Shown in pieces: positions 1 through 12,600 of a DNA stretch of 64,000 nt (within the stretch, counting starts at the first letter, position 1; every line of letters starts with the position of its first letter). Made by a program: the position numbers and the translations under genes. The notes under the pieces were generated by a model. It did no database searches. It was not told where the DNA came from and was given only the letters and a program-made list of their open reading frames with translations. The stretch lies in the NCBI GenBank assembly GCA_007258455.2, contig VDFB02321245.1:99506-163505 (forward strand), in the 5' to 3' direction. Origin of the DNA: Sequoia sempervirens (Eukaryota > Streptophyta > Pinopsida > Cupressales > Cupressaceae).

Positions 1-573
1 ATCTGCATTATAGCCAGAGAGATGGAGACTCAAAAATCCCAAAACCCAATTTGGGCAAAGGTCCTTGATCTCCGTATGCTCTTCTTCCAGGCTAGGATCT
101 TTGAAAGTCAAGAAATTAGAAGTCAAGAGGAAATTGACGTTCATGAAAAAAGAAAAGGAACTAAAAATGAGAGGGAAAATAAGAGGGTAACACCCAAGCA
201 ACAAGTGTTTTCGCTTTATAAAAGAGTGCTCACAAATAACAATTCGAATTTCAAGATCTGACCATTTAGATGAAAATTCTATTTGGAAAGGGATGATTTA
301 CTCAATCTAATATAGAGAAGACTGTTTTTGGCAACTACCACTCAAATAGATACTTGTTTACAAGTTTCGAACTAGAAAGATGTGGTAGTATAGTTAGAGG
401 TTTTGAGAATAGAAGTTCAATGCTCGATAGGCCTGGTTCTTGATCAGTATTTGGTGGTTTTCTTGGACGCTATGATGTGAAGATTATTTCTCAACACAAT
501 AATCTTGCCAAGTTTCAGTTTTTGAAAGGATAGGCATGGGCTCTTCGTAGGGCGAGCGGTGACAACAATTGAT
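1..573. other. Non-coding stretch, nothing recognised
   Basis: AT-rich sequence with one 79-codon open frame (22-261) of highly charged residues that matches nothing I recognise and has no supporting context. I see no RNA gene or transposon end here. Confidence 0.5.
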
Positions 574-1037
574 TGTCATGTCCCCGTTTTTGGATGAGGT
601 CCTATTTTCAAACATGGGCGGCAAAGAGTGTTCTTTAACACTAATTTGAAATTAAATAATATTAAATAAAAATTTAAATTATTGAATAAATAATATTTAA
701 ACTTAAATAATATTCAAGACCCGTAGCCGACCCATTTGGGAAGGCATTATTGCTTCATATTTATATTGGCATGTTTTAATTGAGAAGGCATGAAATCACA
801 ATTGGACTAAGGTCTATGTGAATCGCCTGGGGACGGAAACCTACATCGATTCCTTGCATGGTAGGATGTAGCCCCTGCCCTGCAACTGCGATTAGCGCTC
901 CTCATATTTGTGAGGTACTCACGCATTTCTGTTCATAGGTCTGAAGTAGATGATTGGGAAGCACAAGGGGATCAAGTAGAAGCCGTGAGATTATCTTGGG
1001 TCGATTTACCAGACATAACGATTGGTTGGAGTCGACA
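574..1037 (+). mobile_element. Candidate short solo LTR with TGTCATGTCCCC start
   Basis: The sequence at 574 begins TGTCATGTCCCC, the same terminus seen (inverted) at 43314-43325 and 63660-63671. An AT-rich block follows at about 645-715, as after the other CCCC-type LTR starts in this window. The five bases before it, TTGAT (569-573), recur at 1038-1042 just after GTCGACA, which would give a TGTC...GACA unit of 464 bp with a 5-bp duplication. A chance match is possible. A TATAAAG box at 1317-1323 could mean the LTR is really longer, with its end further right. The start is better supported than the end. Confidence 0.3.
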
Positions 1038-1042
1038 TTGAT

Positions 1043-2210
1043 CCTTATTCGCCTTCGTGCTTGGGTGAAGACGATCATCTATTACTAGCCATGTATATTC
1101 GGGACGGGTGCTAGGAACATTGTACACGGGTACTCCTTACTATCAAACAGTGCGATAGCATCCTAGGCGGACGATTACAGTGAAGGGCGATTATACAGAT
1201 TGTGGCTGAGCTCTTGCTTTGGCCACCATCACCACACAACATAAATCTCTCCGCACGGGAAGGAGATTGATATAGCGACATCCTACCTTGAGGTTCTCAC
1301 TTGTATCTGCAGATTGTATAAAGAGCAGTAGTGATCATTGGGTCTATGAAGATCTTCATAGCGGCGACAAAGACATCTCACCATTGCATCAACATCCATA
1401 CTCCGTATCCGTCTATTGATCCTGGGCTATTGCTTGTGAATCAATTGTCGGCCGGATGCCTGCGATTCTCAGACCTCGATTCCTTCCTGTTGGTGTTAGT
1501 CAAGATCACAGGTCACTACATTATTATTCTTTGAGTTGTATCGCAGAAGTCTGTGTATATGTGCCTAATGCTAAACATTCTGCTGTGGTGTTTCATTATT
1601 TTGATTAGTCACTCTGCTGTGGTTTGCATGGCATTTGGGTCTTGGATTTGTCATTTATGAAAATGACTTAGACGATGATCACTGTTATTTTTTGAATAAG
1701 AGTTTCCTGACATTATACTCTTATGATTTGTGCTTAAAATTTGTTCACTGTTATTATCCAAGCTGAGTTTCTAGTTAAATTTTTTGTTTATTGAGACAAG
1801 GCATCTTACACTTATTAACTAGAGTTAGTGAATATCACATGGTACTTTATCTTTTCTACTAAACAATGGCGTGGTTGTATTTTTGTAGGTGTCATGCATT
1901 GCTTCTCCAACCGTTATGTCTAATATCTTTTTTCACAGACAAAAAATAGCAAAATATCTAAATTTGCATTGAGATGTCAAACGGTTTTTTTTGAACGTCA
2001 TTGTCTATTAGCAAATTTGATACAACCCTTATTTAAATAAGGGGGTACCTACAAATTGATGTATATAATTTTTTGTTGCACACTTGGGAATTGGTGGGAA
2101 CATTTGCCAAAAATTCTTGCAAAATTTTAAATTATATTGGATAGTCTATAATTGTTTGTGTGTGTTAGATCAAAATATCTAGTTATGATGGGGCTTGACA
2201 ATAGTTATAT
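1043..2210. other. Non-coding stretch with one TATA-like box
   Basis: Contains TATAAAG at 1317-1323 followed by moderately GC-rich sequence to about 1500 and then AT-rich sequence. It may be the promoter and R-U5 part of the LTR that starts at 574. No coding sequence is supportable; the 67-codon frame at 1331-1534 has no recognisable motif. Confidence 0.35.
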
Positions 2211-2218
2211 GTGCAGAG

Positions 2219-2237
2219 CATAGATGAAAAACTCGCC
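2219..2237 (+). repeat. Left terminal inverted repeat of hAT-1
   Basis: Reads CATAGATGAAAAACTCGCC. It pairs with the complement of 6501-6519 with mismatches at positions 3 and 6 only, and is preceded by the target duplication GTGCAGAG. Confidence 0.9.
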
Positions 2238-3260
2238 AAAAACCCGACGAGTTTTTGAGCAATTTACTCACCAGAAAAACTCGCCGAGTTTTTCAAAAAA
2301 GCTTAGTTTTTGATAAAAACTTGCGTGATCAGGGTTAAGTCACCCATGGCCGGAAAAAGGTCATTTTGCTTGGTTTTTTTCACTGATTCACTTGCTCTCC
2401 TTCAGCAAAAACCCACTCCAAACCATTTTGCACCTATTTACAGTGATTTTGCTTCGAGGAGACGAGATTTGAAGGGGATTTTTATCGAATTTTGTAGGCA
2501 AATTGGATTTCCAGGTAGGTTTTCTGATTTTTCTTATTCTTTTTTCTTTTCAATTTTTTTTTCTTCATGTTTGCTGATTGTATGTTTAAAAATCATCATG
2601 AATGTAGTATAAAAATGATTTAAATACATTTATATTGATCAATTTTTCAAAGCAAGATTTAGATTCATCAAAACAAGATTTTTTGACATATTTTTCTGAT
2701 TTTTTAACATATTTTCTGATTTTTTCATTTTTTTTCAACGCTAGTTATTTTTTTTATATTTTGAATCCTCTTTTTTGTTGAAGAACATGTTTACAATCTT
2801 ATATTAGTTAAACTTTTTACTAATTTAAAATAATTTTTTGATTTTTTTCATTGTTTTCACATTTTTTCAAACCCTAGTTATTATTATTATTTTTTAATCC
2901 TTTTTTTTGATGAAAATGTTTAGAATCTTAGATTAGTTTAGATTTTTACTAATTTAAAGTAATCTATTTTGATTTAATCTAATTTAGGTTGTTTTTAAAT
3001 TTTCTATCAAAAAACTAACAAGTTGTGCTTTCACTTTGTCATTGTGTGTGTAGGTTAATTGATAATGGCAAATAGAGAAGCTTCTGCATTTGGTTTTTCC
3101 TTAGGATTTGCCCCATCTGTGCCCCCACCATTTGTAGGAACTCGTCCTCCAAGAGCTAGAGATCTTGCTTGGAAATATGCTTATCAAGGAACCGAACCTG
3201 GCTCAGTTTTTTGCATTAAATGCGAAAGAGTATTATGTGGAGGCTTCAATTGCCTCAAAT

Positions 3261-3426
3261 ACCACATTGCAGGCATCCCTTATCGTGATGCTAAGCCTTG
3301 TCCGAACACCACAAAAAAAAAGAAAGACAAATGAATGCCATACCACCTTGCAGGCATCCCTCATCGTGATGCTAAGCCTTGTCCGAACACCACAAAATAA
3401 AAATAAAAAAGACAAATGAATGCCAT
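3261..3426 (+). repeat. 81/85-bp tandem duplication in hAT-1 exon 1
   Basis: Copy 1 is 3261-3341 and copy 2 is 3342-3426. They differ by a few substitutions and a length change in an A-rich run. The second copy repeats the zinc-finger C-terminal coding part and ends it in another frame. Confidence 0.9.
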
Positions 3427-5448
3427 ACTTGCAGCTGCAGAAGAAAAAATATTGCAAAAAGAGAGGAAAAAGGTAGCAATGCAAACAGCCATAGCTTCTT
3501 CTCAAGGTGCTCTAGTCAACCTTGATTCGGATGATGATGTAGTTCAAGGCATAGTGGGCTCTCTTCGTGGTCCACATATGTGAAAGCAACCCACCACCAC
3601 CATGAGCCCTTCATCTACCTCTAGTAGAGAACCATGATCAACAACTACATGCATGCATGATTGTTTTGTGCCTATAAACACACTTGGTGCACAACCTTCC
3701 TTAGAGGCAACTGGGTGGAATAGGGAGGTGCATGAGCAGGCAAACATTGTTTGTGTGGGTTTTTGGTATTTCAACAACATCCCTTTCAATGTTGCAAGCT
3801 CTCCTTATTGGCACAATTTGGTTACTGCATTGACAGTTGCAAGAAAAGGCTACAAGTTGCCTTCTCGCATAGATTTGAGTGGGAGGTTAGTTAAACTTAT
3901 TTTAATTTTTTTGATAAATTTATGTTCTTTAAGTTTAATTTATAGCAATTTATGATGAATTTAAGCTATTTTTTGGTTAACTAATTAAAATTGTGTACTT
4001 AATTTCACTTTGTACTTGTAGGTTGCTTAATAATGCAACTGAAAGGGCAAGGGAAGCAATAGAAGAATAAAGAGAAGAATGGAAAAAATATGTCTGCACT
4101 ATTCTTTCTGATGGGTGGACGGATGGTAAAAACTATACAATCATTAATTTTTTGGTTGCTTGCAAAAATGAGGTGGTGTTCTTGAAATCAGTGGATGCCT
4201 CCAACATAGTAAAAAATGCAGAGAATTTGGCTCAAATGTTGGAGCGAGTTTGCATGGAGGTTGGGCTTGAAAATGTGGTGCAAATCACAACTAACAATGC
4301 ATCAGCATATGTGGCAGTAGGAAGAATCCTCCAAGATAAACACCACACAATTTTTTGGACACCTTGTGCCGCACATGTCCTTGACCTTCTTTTGGAGGAC
4401 ATAGGAAAATTAGATTGGGTCACACCAATTGTAGAGGATGCAAGGAGGATTGCTAAATTTATTTACAACCACCCTTGGGTTCTTAACTTGACGAGGGATC
4501 ACACCCAGGGGAAAGAGCTGTTGAGATTCGGTGTGACAAGGTTTGCAATGATTTTCTTAACGTTGCAAAGCATCCTTGGTTCATTGACGGCTTTGAAACA
4601 AATGTTTGTGAGTCATACATGGCTAGAATCAACTTATTCGAAGAAGCCGGAAGGAGAGAGGGTTGCACGCATTGCCTTCGACAACCTATTTGCACAAAGA
4701 GCTACAGAGATTGTGAAGGTAACTTCAAAACTTTGAATTTAAATTCAAATTGAATATTTTTTTTTAATGTCTTTCATTGTAAATTTGTAACTTCAATCTT
4801 TTTGCATTTTTATATTGTAGGTGTCAGAGCCCTTGGTTAGAGTTGTCCGCTTGGTGGATGGGGATAAAACCCAAATGGGGTATCTTTATGAGGCCATGGA
4901 CAGGGCCAAGGAGGCTATAAGAAATTATTATAAGGGGGACAGCCTCAAATTTGATCCCATTTGGGAGATTATTGACAAGAGGTGGAACCATCAACTCCAC
5001 CAACCCATCCATGCAGCAGGGTACTTCTTGAACCCCCATTTCTTCCATTCAGGCACCTACTTAGATCCTACTAGAGAGGTTATGGAGGGCCTCACTACTT
5101 GCATTTAGAGGATGACACCGGAGGTTGAGGTGGTAGACCTCATTGTTAATGAATTGCAAAATTATCGGGAAAAAAGGGGTGCACTCTTTTCTTCAGAGCT
5201 GGCAAAGAGAGCAATAAACAATCAGTCACTAGGTATAAAATTTGAAATTTACAAGTAACAAGTTACAAATATTGATAATTTGATAAAATATGTTTTGAAC
5301 TTTTGACTTTCCTTTCTAAGTTTCTAACTCGTAATTTTTCTTATTTTTTGGATGTTTGGTGGACAAATTGGGGTGGAAATACCCCAAATCTCCAAAAATT
5401 TTCCCTCCATGTCTTATGCCAGCCTTGTAGTTTGTCCAACTGTAAGCA

Positions 5449-6033
5449 CAATTGGTGCTTGTTTGAGGCCATCCACACAAAGAAGAGGAACAAACTAGCT
5501 TAGAAATGCCTCAATGACCTTGTCTATGTGCAATATAATCTTTGGTTGAGCACAAGAAAGGTAGAGGAAATACTAGATAATCCAATTGATTTGGATGAGA
5601 TAGATCCATATAGTGATTGGACAAGGTGGGATGAGTGGCCTCCATTGTTTTTCGAGGATGATATCTATGATTTAGAGCGATAGTCAATGGAGGAGGGGGG
5701 TGAATTTGCATTCTCATTGGATGACATTGAGGATGAGCGCAATTGGTGCTTGTTTGAGGCCATCCACACACACAAAGAAGAGGAACAAACTAGCTTAGAA
5801 ACGCCTCAATGACCTTGTCTATGTGCAATATAATCTTCGGTTGCGCACAAGAAAGGTAGAGGAAATATCAGATAATCCAATTGATTTGGATGAGATAGAT
5901 CCATATAGTGATTGGACAGGGTGGGATGAGTGGCCTCCATTGTTTTCTGAGGATGATATCTATGATTTAGAGTGATAGTCAATGGAGGAGGGGGGTGGAT
6001 TTGCATTCTCATTGGATGACATTGAGGATGAGC
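5449..6033 (+). repeat. About 291-bp tandem duplication in hAT-1 3' coding region
   Basis: Copy 1 is about 5449-5739 and copy 2 about 5740-6033, over 95% alike by eye, with an extra ACAC in copy 2. Both copies share the TAG that ends KRNKLA, so that stop arose before the duplication. The duplicated segment is the dimerisation-domain coding region and the acidic tail. Confidence 0.9.
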
Positions 6034-6500
6034 TTGAGGAGGAGTCATTGCCAGTGCCACCAGCAGCAACATCTACATCCAGGATGGAGATTGAGGAGCC
6101 ACAGCAGTGTCCTACGACTAGACCATCTCCTCCCCTGGTGAGAACTAGACAAGGGAGGAGGAAGATGTGAATTTGTAAAAATTTAAATATATTAATGTAG
6201 TATTTACTTTCAGTTTTACAAAACAATTTGCTATTTTCACTTTGTTTCAGACTATCAGTATCAACGTATTGAGCATTCCACATGAGGATGCCATTTTGTA
6301 TCTAATTTTCTTTCAAATAAATCAAATACAATTAGACTCAGTTTGTTTCTTCTATGTACTCACTTATTGACTCATTAGATGCATCTTATCATTGAATTTT
6401 GCAAAAAAAATTGTGTTTTTTTAATGAAGTTTAAGCAATTTTTTAAGTTGCCGAGTTTTTGCCGAGTTGAGTTTTTCGGGCTTGGTGAGTGTTCCAATTT

Positions 6501-6519
6501 GGCGAGTTTTTCAACTGTG
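6501..6519 (-). repeat. Right terminal inverted repeat of hAT-1
   Basis: On the minus strand it reads CACAGTTGAAAAACTCGCC, 17/19 to the left repeat. The target duplication GTGCAAAG follows on the plus strand. Confidence 0.9.
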
Positions 6520-6527
6520 GTGCAAAG

Positions 6528-6855
6528 CTTGGCAAACCAAGGGCGGATTAATCAAGAATTTGATAGCATATGAAGGGTCAAATATGTTTAAATCCTTAGT
6601 AGAAATGAATCGATTCATATGAATCTTCCTACCCTAATTTCTATAATGATAGAGTATAATAACATTGTTTAGGAAATAATCCCATCCATCTATATCTTCA
6701 AATAGAGAGCTATGAAGTAAAACCATAACCCAAAGCCATCACATGCTCATAGAAAACATAGACATATTCTATGTAAAATAAATCAAAGTATTAATATAAA
6801 AAGAAAAAAACTTTGCAATTTCTTAGATTTTATTAAGAATAATAATATCTAAGTA
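6528..6855. other. Gap between hAT-1 and GU-1, nothing recognised
   Basis: AT-rich sequence with no coding or repeat signal that I can support. Confidence 0.5.
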
Positions 6856-7554
6856 GGTCCTGTTGTACCCATAATAAATTTTTGCTTCAATAAGGCATTT
6901 TGCTTAAAATGAGCTAAATCATGTAAATTGTTGTCAAAAGTCCATTTTAGGTCAAACCAAACATAAGATTTTCGTGGGTTTACATCAAGGAAGATACGTG
7001 CAAATTTCTAAAAATTTGAAAATTAGGGTTTCGTACCTCTATTTTTAGGAAAACCCTTGAAAATAGGACCTTTCCAGAATTAGTTGAAAATGATTTTGAT
7101 AGGATAAATTGACTTCATGATCACATTGGTCAAGTCAAAGCCACCAAAAAGTCTGTTTTACTCTGGTGGGTCTATTTTCATTTTTTAGAAAGAAAGATAG
7201 GACCTCCGCAACCATTAATGGCAGAATGGCCAGTGCCAAGTGGTGAAATCTAAGCCTCAAAAGCTTCAACGAAGAATCCATGGTGAAAGATGCTCTGCGA
7301 CAGAGGGGATTTTCAAAAGTGAAAAATGCTGAAAATTGACAAAGTCTGGAAGATGCACGCCTTACCAAGGAAGAGGCTGCGTAGTCAAATGCCTTAGCCA
7401 TTTTTCAAATCACTCGTACACTACATAATGAAGATGATTGCTAAGATGCATGTGTATGCATCATCAACGACAATGCTCAAATTAGTCAAGCTACACGACG
7501 AACGTGAAGCACAAAGAGATGAAGATTTTCAAAGAAAAATGATGAAAATGCAGC

Positions 7555-8965
7555 TAAAAGCGCCCTTGTAAAAGTGCCCCTACTAGTTAGGGGTGCCCAT
7601 GAATTCAAAGGATCAAAGGCAGCCATTAGGTTTTATCAAGGCAGTCATCTCCTTTGTGTTTCTGCTGGCTTTCCAACGCATCATCAAGCAGATTCACCTA
7701 ATTCATCAATCACCGGCGAATGCAAGCGAAGTCAGGAAATGCTGAAAGAAAATACCATAAAAAATGGCAGTCAAACATGGGAACCCCTTTAGCTCAGGGG
7801 TGCCCAAGAACATGATGATCCAAATGTCAATTTTTGAAGAAGCTTGTCTTCAGGTGATCTTCTCGGCATTAGCTGAGCTTTACGATGAACCTGTTCACCA
7901 GTTTGCGAGACACATCAGACGACGACAACTGTTGATCATTCAAGCATATAAAACAGAGGGTAAATCAATGAACATCAAGGCAAAAGCGCCCCCGTTGGCC
8001 AGGGGTGACCATCATTTTGAGTCACATATTGAACTTTTCAACAATTGCTTTCTTCAAGGCATCTGCTCAGTATCCTTTCAGCTCCGCGACCAATCCTATT
8101 GCAAGCTCACAAGACTTGTCAAGAATTCACAAATGAAGATCAAGTAGAAAGCACCGGATGCAAAGGCGAGATGAAAGACATAAAAAATTGGTTAAGTGTT
8201 AAGGAAATTGCACCTTCCTCGAAATAGGGGCCCAACTTTTTGGTCAATCAGATGCAGTCTACAAGCTCAGTGACCTCCAAAAAGTCCTTTGTCTTGATCA
8301 ATTTCAACGATGACACCATCAACGAATTCAACAGATAAATTAAACATCTGACAACAAAGATCAAACTGGGATAGTTCATGAAAGATTGCAAACTGAAAAT
8401 AACAAGTCAAAAGGTCAAAGGCGCCCCTACAGGCCAGGGGCGCCCAAGCTTTTGAGACACCTAAGTCAACTTTCAAGATTCGCTAAGCCAGTCATCCTTT
8501 CCCGGACTGAATGAGTTATCCATCCCATGTTTCAGCAAGACCACCAAACTCATCAATCATCGATGATCTTAGATTATGACATTGAGGGTCAAAATGGAGG
8601 AATTGAAGAACACTCAAGAAGCTGACTAAGTCTAGTGAAAAATGCACCTTCTTGGGAAAAGGCGCCCAAGATTTAGAGGCATCAAACTCAGGTTTTGAGC
8701 TTTGCAACTCCCAAGCACACTTCTTCAGAGCTGTTTCGTCTCAGCAATGGATCTGTCAGCAACACTTTAAGATCAATTGGGCAAGAATGAAAAAGTGTTC
8801 AACTCCTCAGCTTGGGCGCCTAAATTCAAACTAGGCCCAGTTGACTAAGGTTAACAATTTTGAAATCCTTTTCATGTCTAAAACAACCCCAAATTGGTGG
8901 AAGTCAGTTATGTGAACTCCAAATTAGGCAAATTAACTCCTCAATCAAGTGTTGGCGCCCAAACT
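7555..8965 (+). repeat. Degenerate ~200-bp array, each unit with a GGCGCC-type palindrome
   Basis: GCGCCC or GTGCCC motifs recur near 7560, 7787, 7983, 8223, 8418, 8657, 8811 and 8953, about 140-240 bp apart. Several form short hairpins; the best has perfect 8-bp arms GGCGCCCC (8420-8427) and GGGGCGCC (8437-8444) with a 9-base loop. Between them, related stretches with TGATCA-like and TCATCAA-like words recur. The same arrangement lies at the matching place in GU-2 and GU-4. Confidence 0.6.
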
Positions 8966-9675
8966 TGATGCATTCAACATCAAACACTATTAATCAAGTC
9001 TAGGCATCATAATTCAACATCTTTCTTTGCAGGTTGAAGCTCAAGAACAAATATTTTTCTTCTGCAACGTCTTTTGAAGATTTGACAGAGGGTTTTTCAG
9101 TGTTCTTCATGATTTCAAGAATAAAGTTCCACAGAGGGATAGTTCATCAAGGTCTACATTTCTAGGCATGATTTTCCTAAAAGGCAGTTGATAACTTCCA
9201 AACTTCTTCTTGTCTTTTTCCTCTATTCTTGTCTTAGATCTTCTTGCTTGTCCAAGAAAACAACAGTTATTTACAGATCCGACCTTTTGGGTATGATCAA
9301 CATAGCTTTTTCAACAAAACCCATGTGCGAGATTTTACCAGAAAAAGTTGCCTTTTGCCCATTTTTTTAGGGTTTTCCGGAAAAAGTGTTAATTTCAAAA
9401 ATTAGACGAACTGGGTTTGTTCAGCTTTGAAGCGGCTACAATACCCATGTGTTAGATTTTTTCAGGAAAAATAAGCTTCAAGCTCTTGCATGTACAAGGA
9501 AAAGTAACTTTTTGAAATTTCTGGCATTCTGGGTCCATTTAGAAAATTATTACCAAGAAAACCCATGTCTCAGAATTTTCCGCAAAAAGTGCTTCTCGAC
9601 AAGGCTATTTTTAGTAGTTTCAGTAAAGTTGTCCGAATATTATCGTGTACACAGTCAATCTTTAAGGTTTTAAGA

Positions 9676-12600
9676 ATGTAGTTCTCCAAAGACAAATACA
9701 AGACCAAAACGGTCTTGGTTCATGAATTCTTGAAAACGATAGACATCGATCTGCATCAGGCACACCTAGAGGTCAACTTAGAAAAGTTGGAAGGCATAGA
9801 CCAATGCACATTACAAAACATTGAGCAATCTGGATTGCTTGAGGCAGCGCCAATCCCCATCATAGCACAAAGCGTGGAATTTGTAATAGCTTGTATTAAG
9901 CATTACAACCCTACCACACGAGAGATTCGTGGATGGGCGAGTGATATGCAGCCTTAAGCCTAGGGATATCGAAAGGTGCTTTGCCATTCCACCATGCACG
10001 ACAAATGTGGTCATATCTATGAGAGAATGCAAAAAGGCATTCGATGCGTCAAAAGAGGATGGCAGAAAAATGGCTTAAAGGGAAAAAGGCCAGCTTGCGC
10101 AAGAATGTAGGACGTGGAGAGTTCAGGGATGAGTATGCAGTGATGATCGCTCTACTCAACCGCATCATTGGTCAAGAAGAGGCGAACAAATTTTAGTCAT
10201 GGATGTACTATGTCATCGCCAAAATTGTGAGCAACAGAGAACATTATGACTAGCCGGCCCTGATTAGTGATACACTCCACAAGTAGATGACCGGTTTCTT
10301 AGAGGCTCATAGGTTTCACATGTGTTCATATCTCGTATATCTGATAGCCTTCCAAGGACAATTTAGAGTGTTGAACAATGTGGGAACTTTAGGTGTGCAA
10401 AAGGTTCACGAGTATTTCTCGTAGTCCGAGTTCACACAATTAGAAAGACATTTCAAGCGAGTAAATGATCTCTTCTTGATGAACACCGTGAGAGACCTTG
10501 ATCATGAGTTGCATATACACATATCACCAGTAGCCAAGGAGGCAATGATAGATTGGGCAGATTGGTTCATCCAATTCCCTACTTTCACCTACATCCGTGT
10601 ATATGGGTACTCGAGGCATCCCGCCATGTTACCTCGCTATCCATCAGATAGGGTGGTCTTCATGGAATTCTTGCGGTAGTTGTCCGAGGTACATTCTCAT
10701 CTACATAACAAACACAAGATGGCTGCAAATTTTCCTTTTGAGATGGGACTTTATAGGTGCAAGATAGCGACCGATGCCAAGGCTATGGGCCACGAAATGG
10801 TGAGACTTAATCTTAAGTATCTCATCGAGAGACGGTCGGATCCTTGGGGTCACTATGCAGCACGCCTTGGCCAATACTCTTCACACGAGTCTTCCATGGA
10901 GGACTATTTGTTCAATTGTGAAAATGAGTTCGAAGTACGAAGACGCAATTACCGCTGGTTCAAACTTCCACAAATTGTTGACTTCATGTCAGAGGACGTG
11001 GAAGGCCTATCCGATGATGATGGGGAAGTTATTCTTCCTTTGTTCTTTGTAGATCAGGTTGACTCACAACCTCCTCGAACAGTGGATTGGTATGCCAAGG
11101 AAAGTATGTCTATTGAGGAAAGAACAAGCAGGGTTGTCAGAAACAACCAGCTCTACTTGGACAGTGAAAGGACAAGGAAGGTAGTTATTCCCCACACAGA
11201 GCAGCCACCGGTTCATTCTTCGCTACCTTCCATGTCGAGAGCTAAGCGTAGACAGAAGAAATGGAGTAACCCTCCCAGAGGAGCCAAAATGTCAGGGTAC
11301 ACAAGGGGAAGAATACAGTTTGCTAATACAAATCAGCAAGAGCAACATGTGGAGACAGCCACAAACATAGCTGAGCCAGTGATGGAAGCAGCTATAACTG
11401 AGACAGAGCCAGTAATTGAGACAATTACAGCTGAGATAGAGCCAATAATGGAAGCAGTTGCGGTTGATGTTGTACCAAGGATGGAAGCAGAGCCTCCCAC
11501 TTCGCCACCACCGCAGCAGTCACCGGTCCATATTGACTTGGATTTGCCACCACGCAAAACTGCAACACAATCCCATTCGTCAGGAATTCAAGGGCCTAAC
11601 ATTCCTCCTTCCAGCGAGGCTAGTCAAGATTCATTTTGGCTTGAGAGTCTCCTAGGAAGGAAAAGAGAGAGGCCATCCTACCAACTGGACTTCACAGAAT
11701 TTGACCAAGCTCCTCAAGATATGCCAATAAAGAAGTTGAAGAAGTAGGTCCATGTAGGAAAGAATGTTGACAATGAAATTGGCATAGAGACAGTTGCACC
11801 ACCTGAAGAAAGGAATGCAAATGAGGTAGAGGTTGATGACTTCACCTTGTTGAGGTTCAAGCTCGGTAAGACCACTCGTCAGGTGGAGGCAGATCTCCTT
11901 GAAGTTGCATCAGTGAATGTCAAAGAAAAAATGGCAAAGGATGGCAAAGACAAAGCAGTCCTAAAGGCTGAAAACTAGCAGTTGAGATTATATATATCTA
12001 GCTTGATGCACGGTACACCAAACATCTTTGCCTTGCCTCGAGAGATGCTGGACCTCGCTGCAGAACAAAATCACCACCGACTGGTCCTATATGGAAAACA
12101 CTTGAGAAATCAAGTGGGTCATTAGGGGCTGGTGTATACTTGCAGAGTTGTACCAGCTAAGGTACAAAGCCCATGACCTTTGCGTGGAGATTCAACAATC
12201 AGAGCAAGATACTACAGAGAAGAGGCCTAGGGATGAGATCACTATCTCAGACTTATAGATGGCATACGAATCAGTTACCACTGAGGAGAACAAACAACAT
12301 CTTTACACTTGGAAAGAACAACTTGCATACAAGGTGAAAGCCTATGAGACCAACTTTGTGGAATTGATTGAGTACCAGCAGATTGTGGCAGGTGTTATCA
12401 AGTTCGTGAGAATGTTGGTAACATCTATCCCTTGCCTTTACCAACACGAAGGAGGTGCATGCATCGAGCTAGTTGAGGTGCAAACATAGTTCCAGGATCT
12501 CATCCGAGGCAGTTTTTGCAGTGACCCTGTTGGTTGCGAGTTGAGTAAGATTGTAGTCATGTCAACAAGGCTGGATGACACAACTGCAAAGAATATTGAA

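Larger units (their letters stand above)
3065..6170 (+). pseudogene. hAT-1 transposase pseudogene (BED-like zinc finger + DUF659 + dimerisation tail)
   Basis: The first ATG is at 3065. Exon 1 encodes a BED-like finger (FCIKC, then H and C in KYHIAGIPYRDAKPC). A DUF659 block follows from about 4022: TILSDGWTDG holds the first catalytic Asp, but the second, normally TDNA, reads TTNNAS. The C..H signature WTPCAAHVLDLLLEDIG is intact. A further exon (4821 on, after an AG at the end of an AT-rich intron) has HQPIHAAGYFLNP. The C-terminal hAT dimerisation region is near NWCLFEAIHTKKRN, ending in an acidic and proline-rich tail and a stop at 6168. Breaks seen: TAA at 4068, TAG at 5106, TAG after KRNKLA, a frameshift near 3340 and two tandem duplications. 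Introns are judged from AT-rich gaps with GT/AG edges. The family call is firm; exact splice sites are not. Confidence 0.85.
2219..6519 (+). mobile_element. hAT-1, decayed autonomous hAT (DUF659-type) DNA transposon
   Basis: A 4,301-bp unit bounded by 19-bp terminal inverted repeats that match at 17 of 19 positions (2219-2237 and 6501-6519). It is flanked by an 8-bp target duplication with one mismatch, GTGCAGAG at 2211-2218 and GTGCAAAG at 6520-6527. Eight-base duplications and CA-starting inverted repeats are hAT hallmarks. Subterminal copies of an ACTCGCCGAG-like motif lie inside both ends (2253-2300 and 6449-6480), as expected for transposase binding sites. It carries one broken transposase gene in the plus orientation. 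Two internal tandem duplications and several stops show it is dead. Confidence 0.9.

Noticed and set aside
22..261. 79-codon charged ORF at the window start
   Set aside because: No known motif, no homologue elsewhere in the window and no promoter context; probably chance.
5511..6072. Two similar minus-strand ORFs (5511-5771 and 5806-6072)
   Set aside because: They are antisense shadows of the tandemly duplicated hAT-1 dimerisation region; their similarity comes from the duplication.
7555..8965. CRISPR-like regular repeats
   Set aside because: Repeats are degenerate, units are about 200 bp, spacers are related and the context is plant retroelement; not a CRISPR array.
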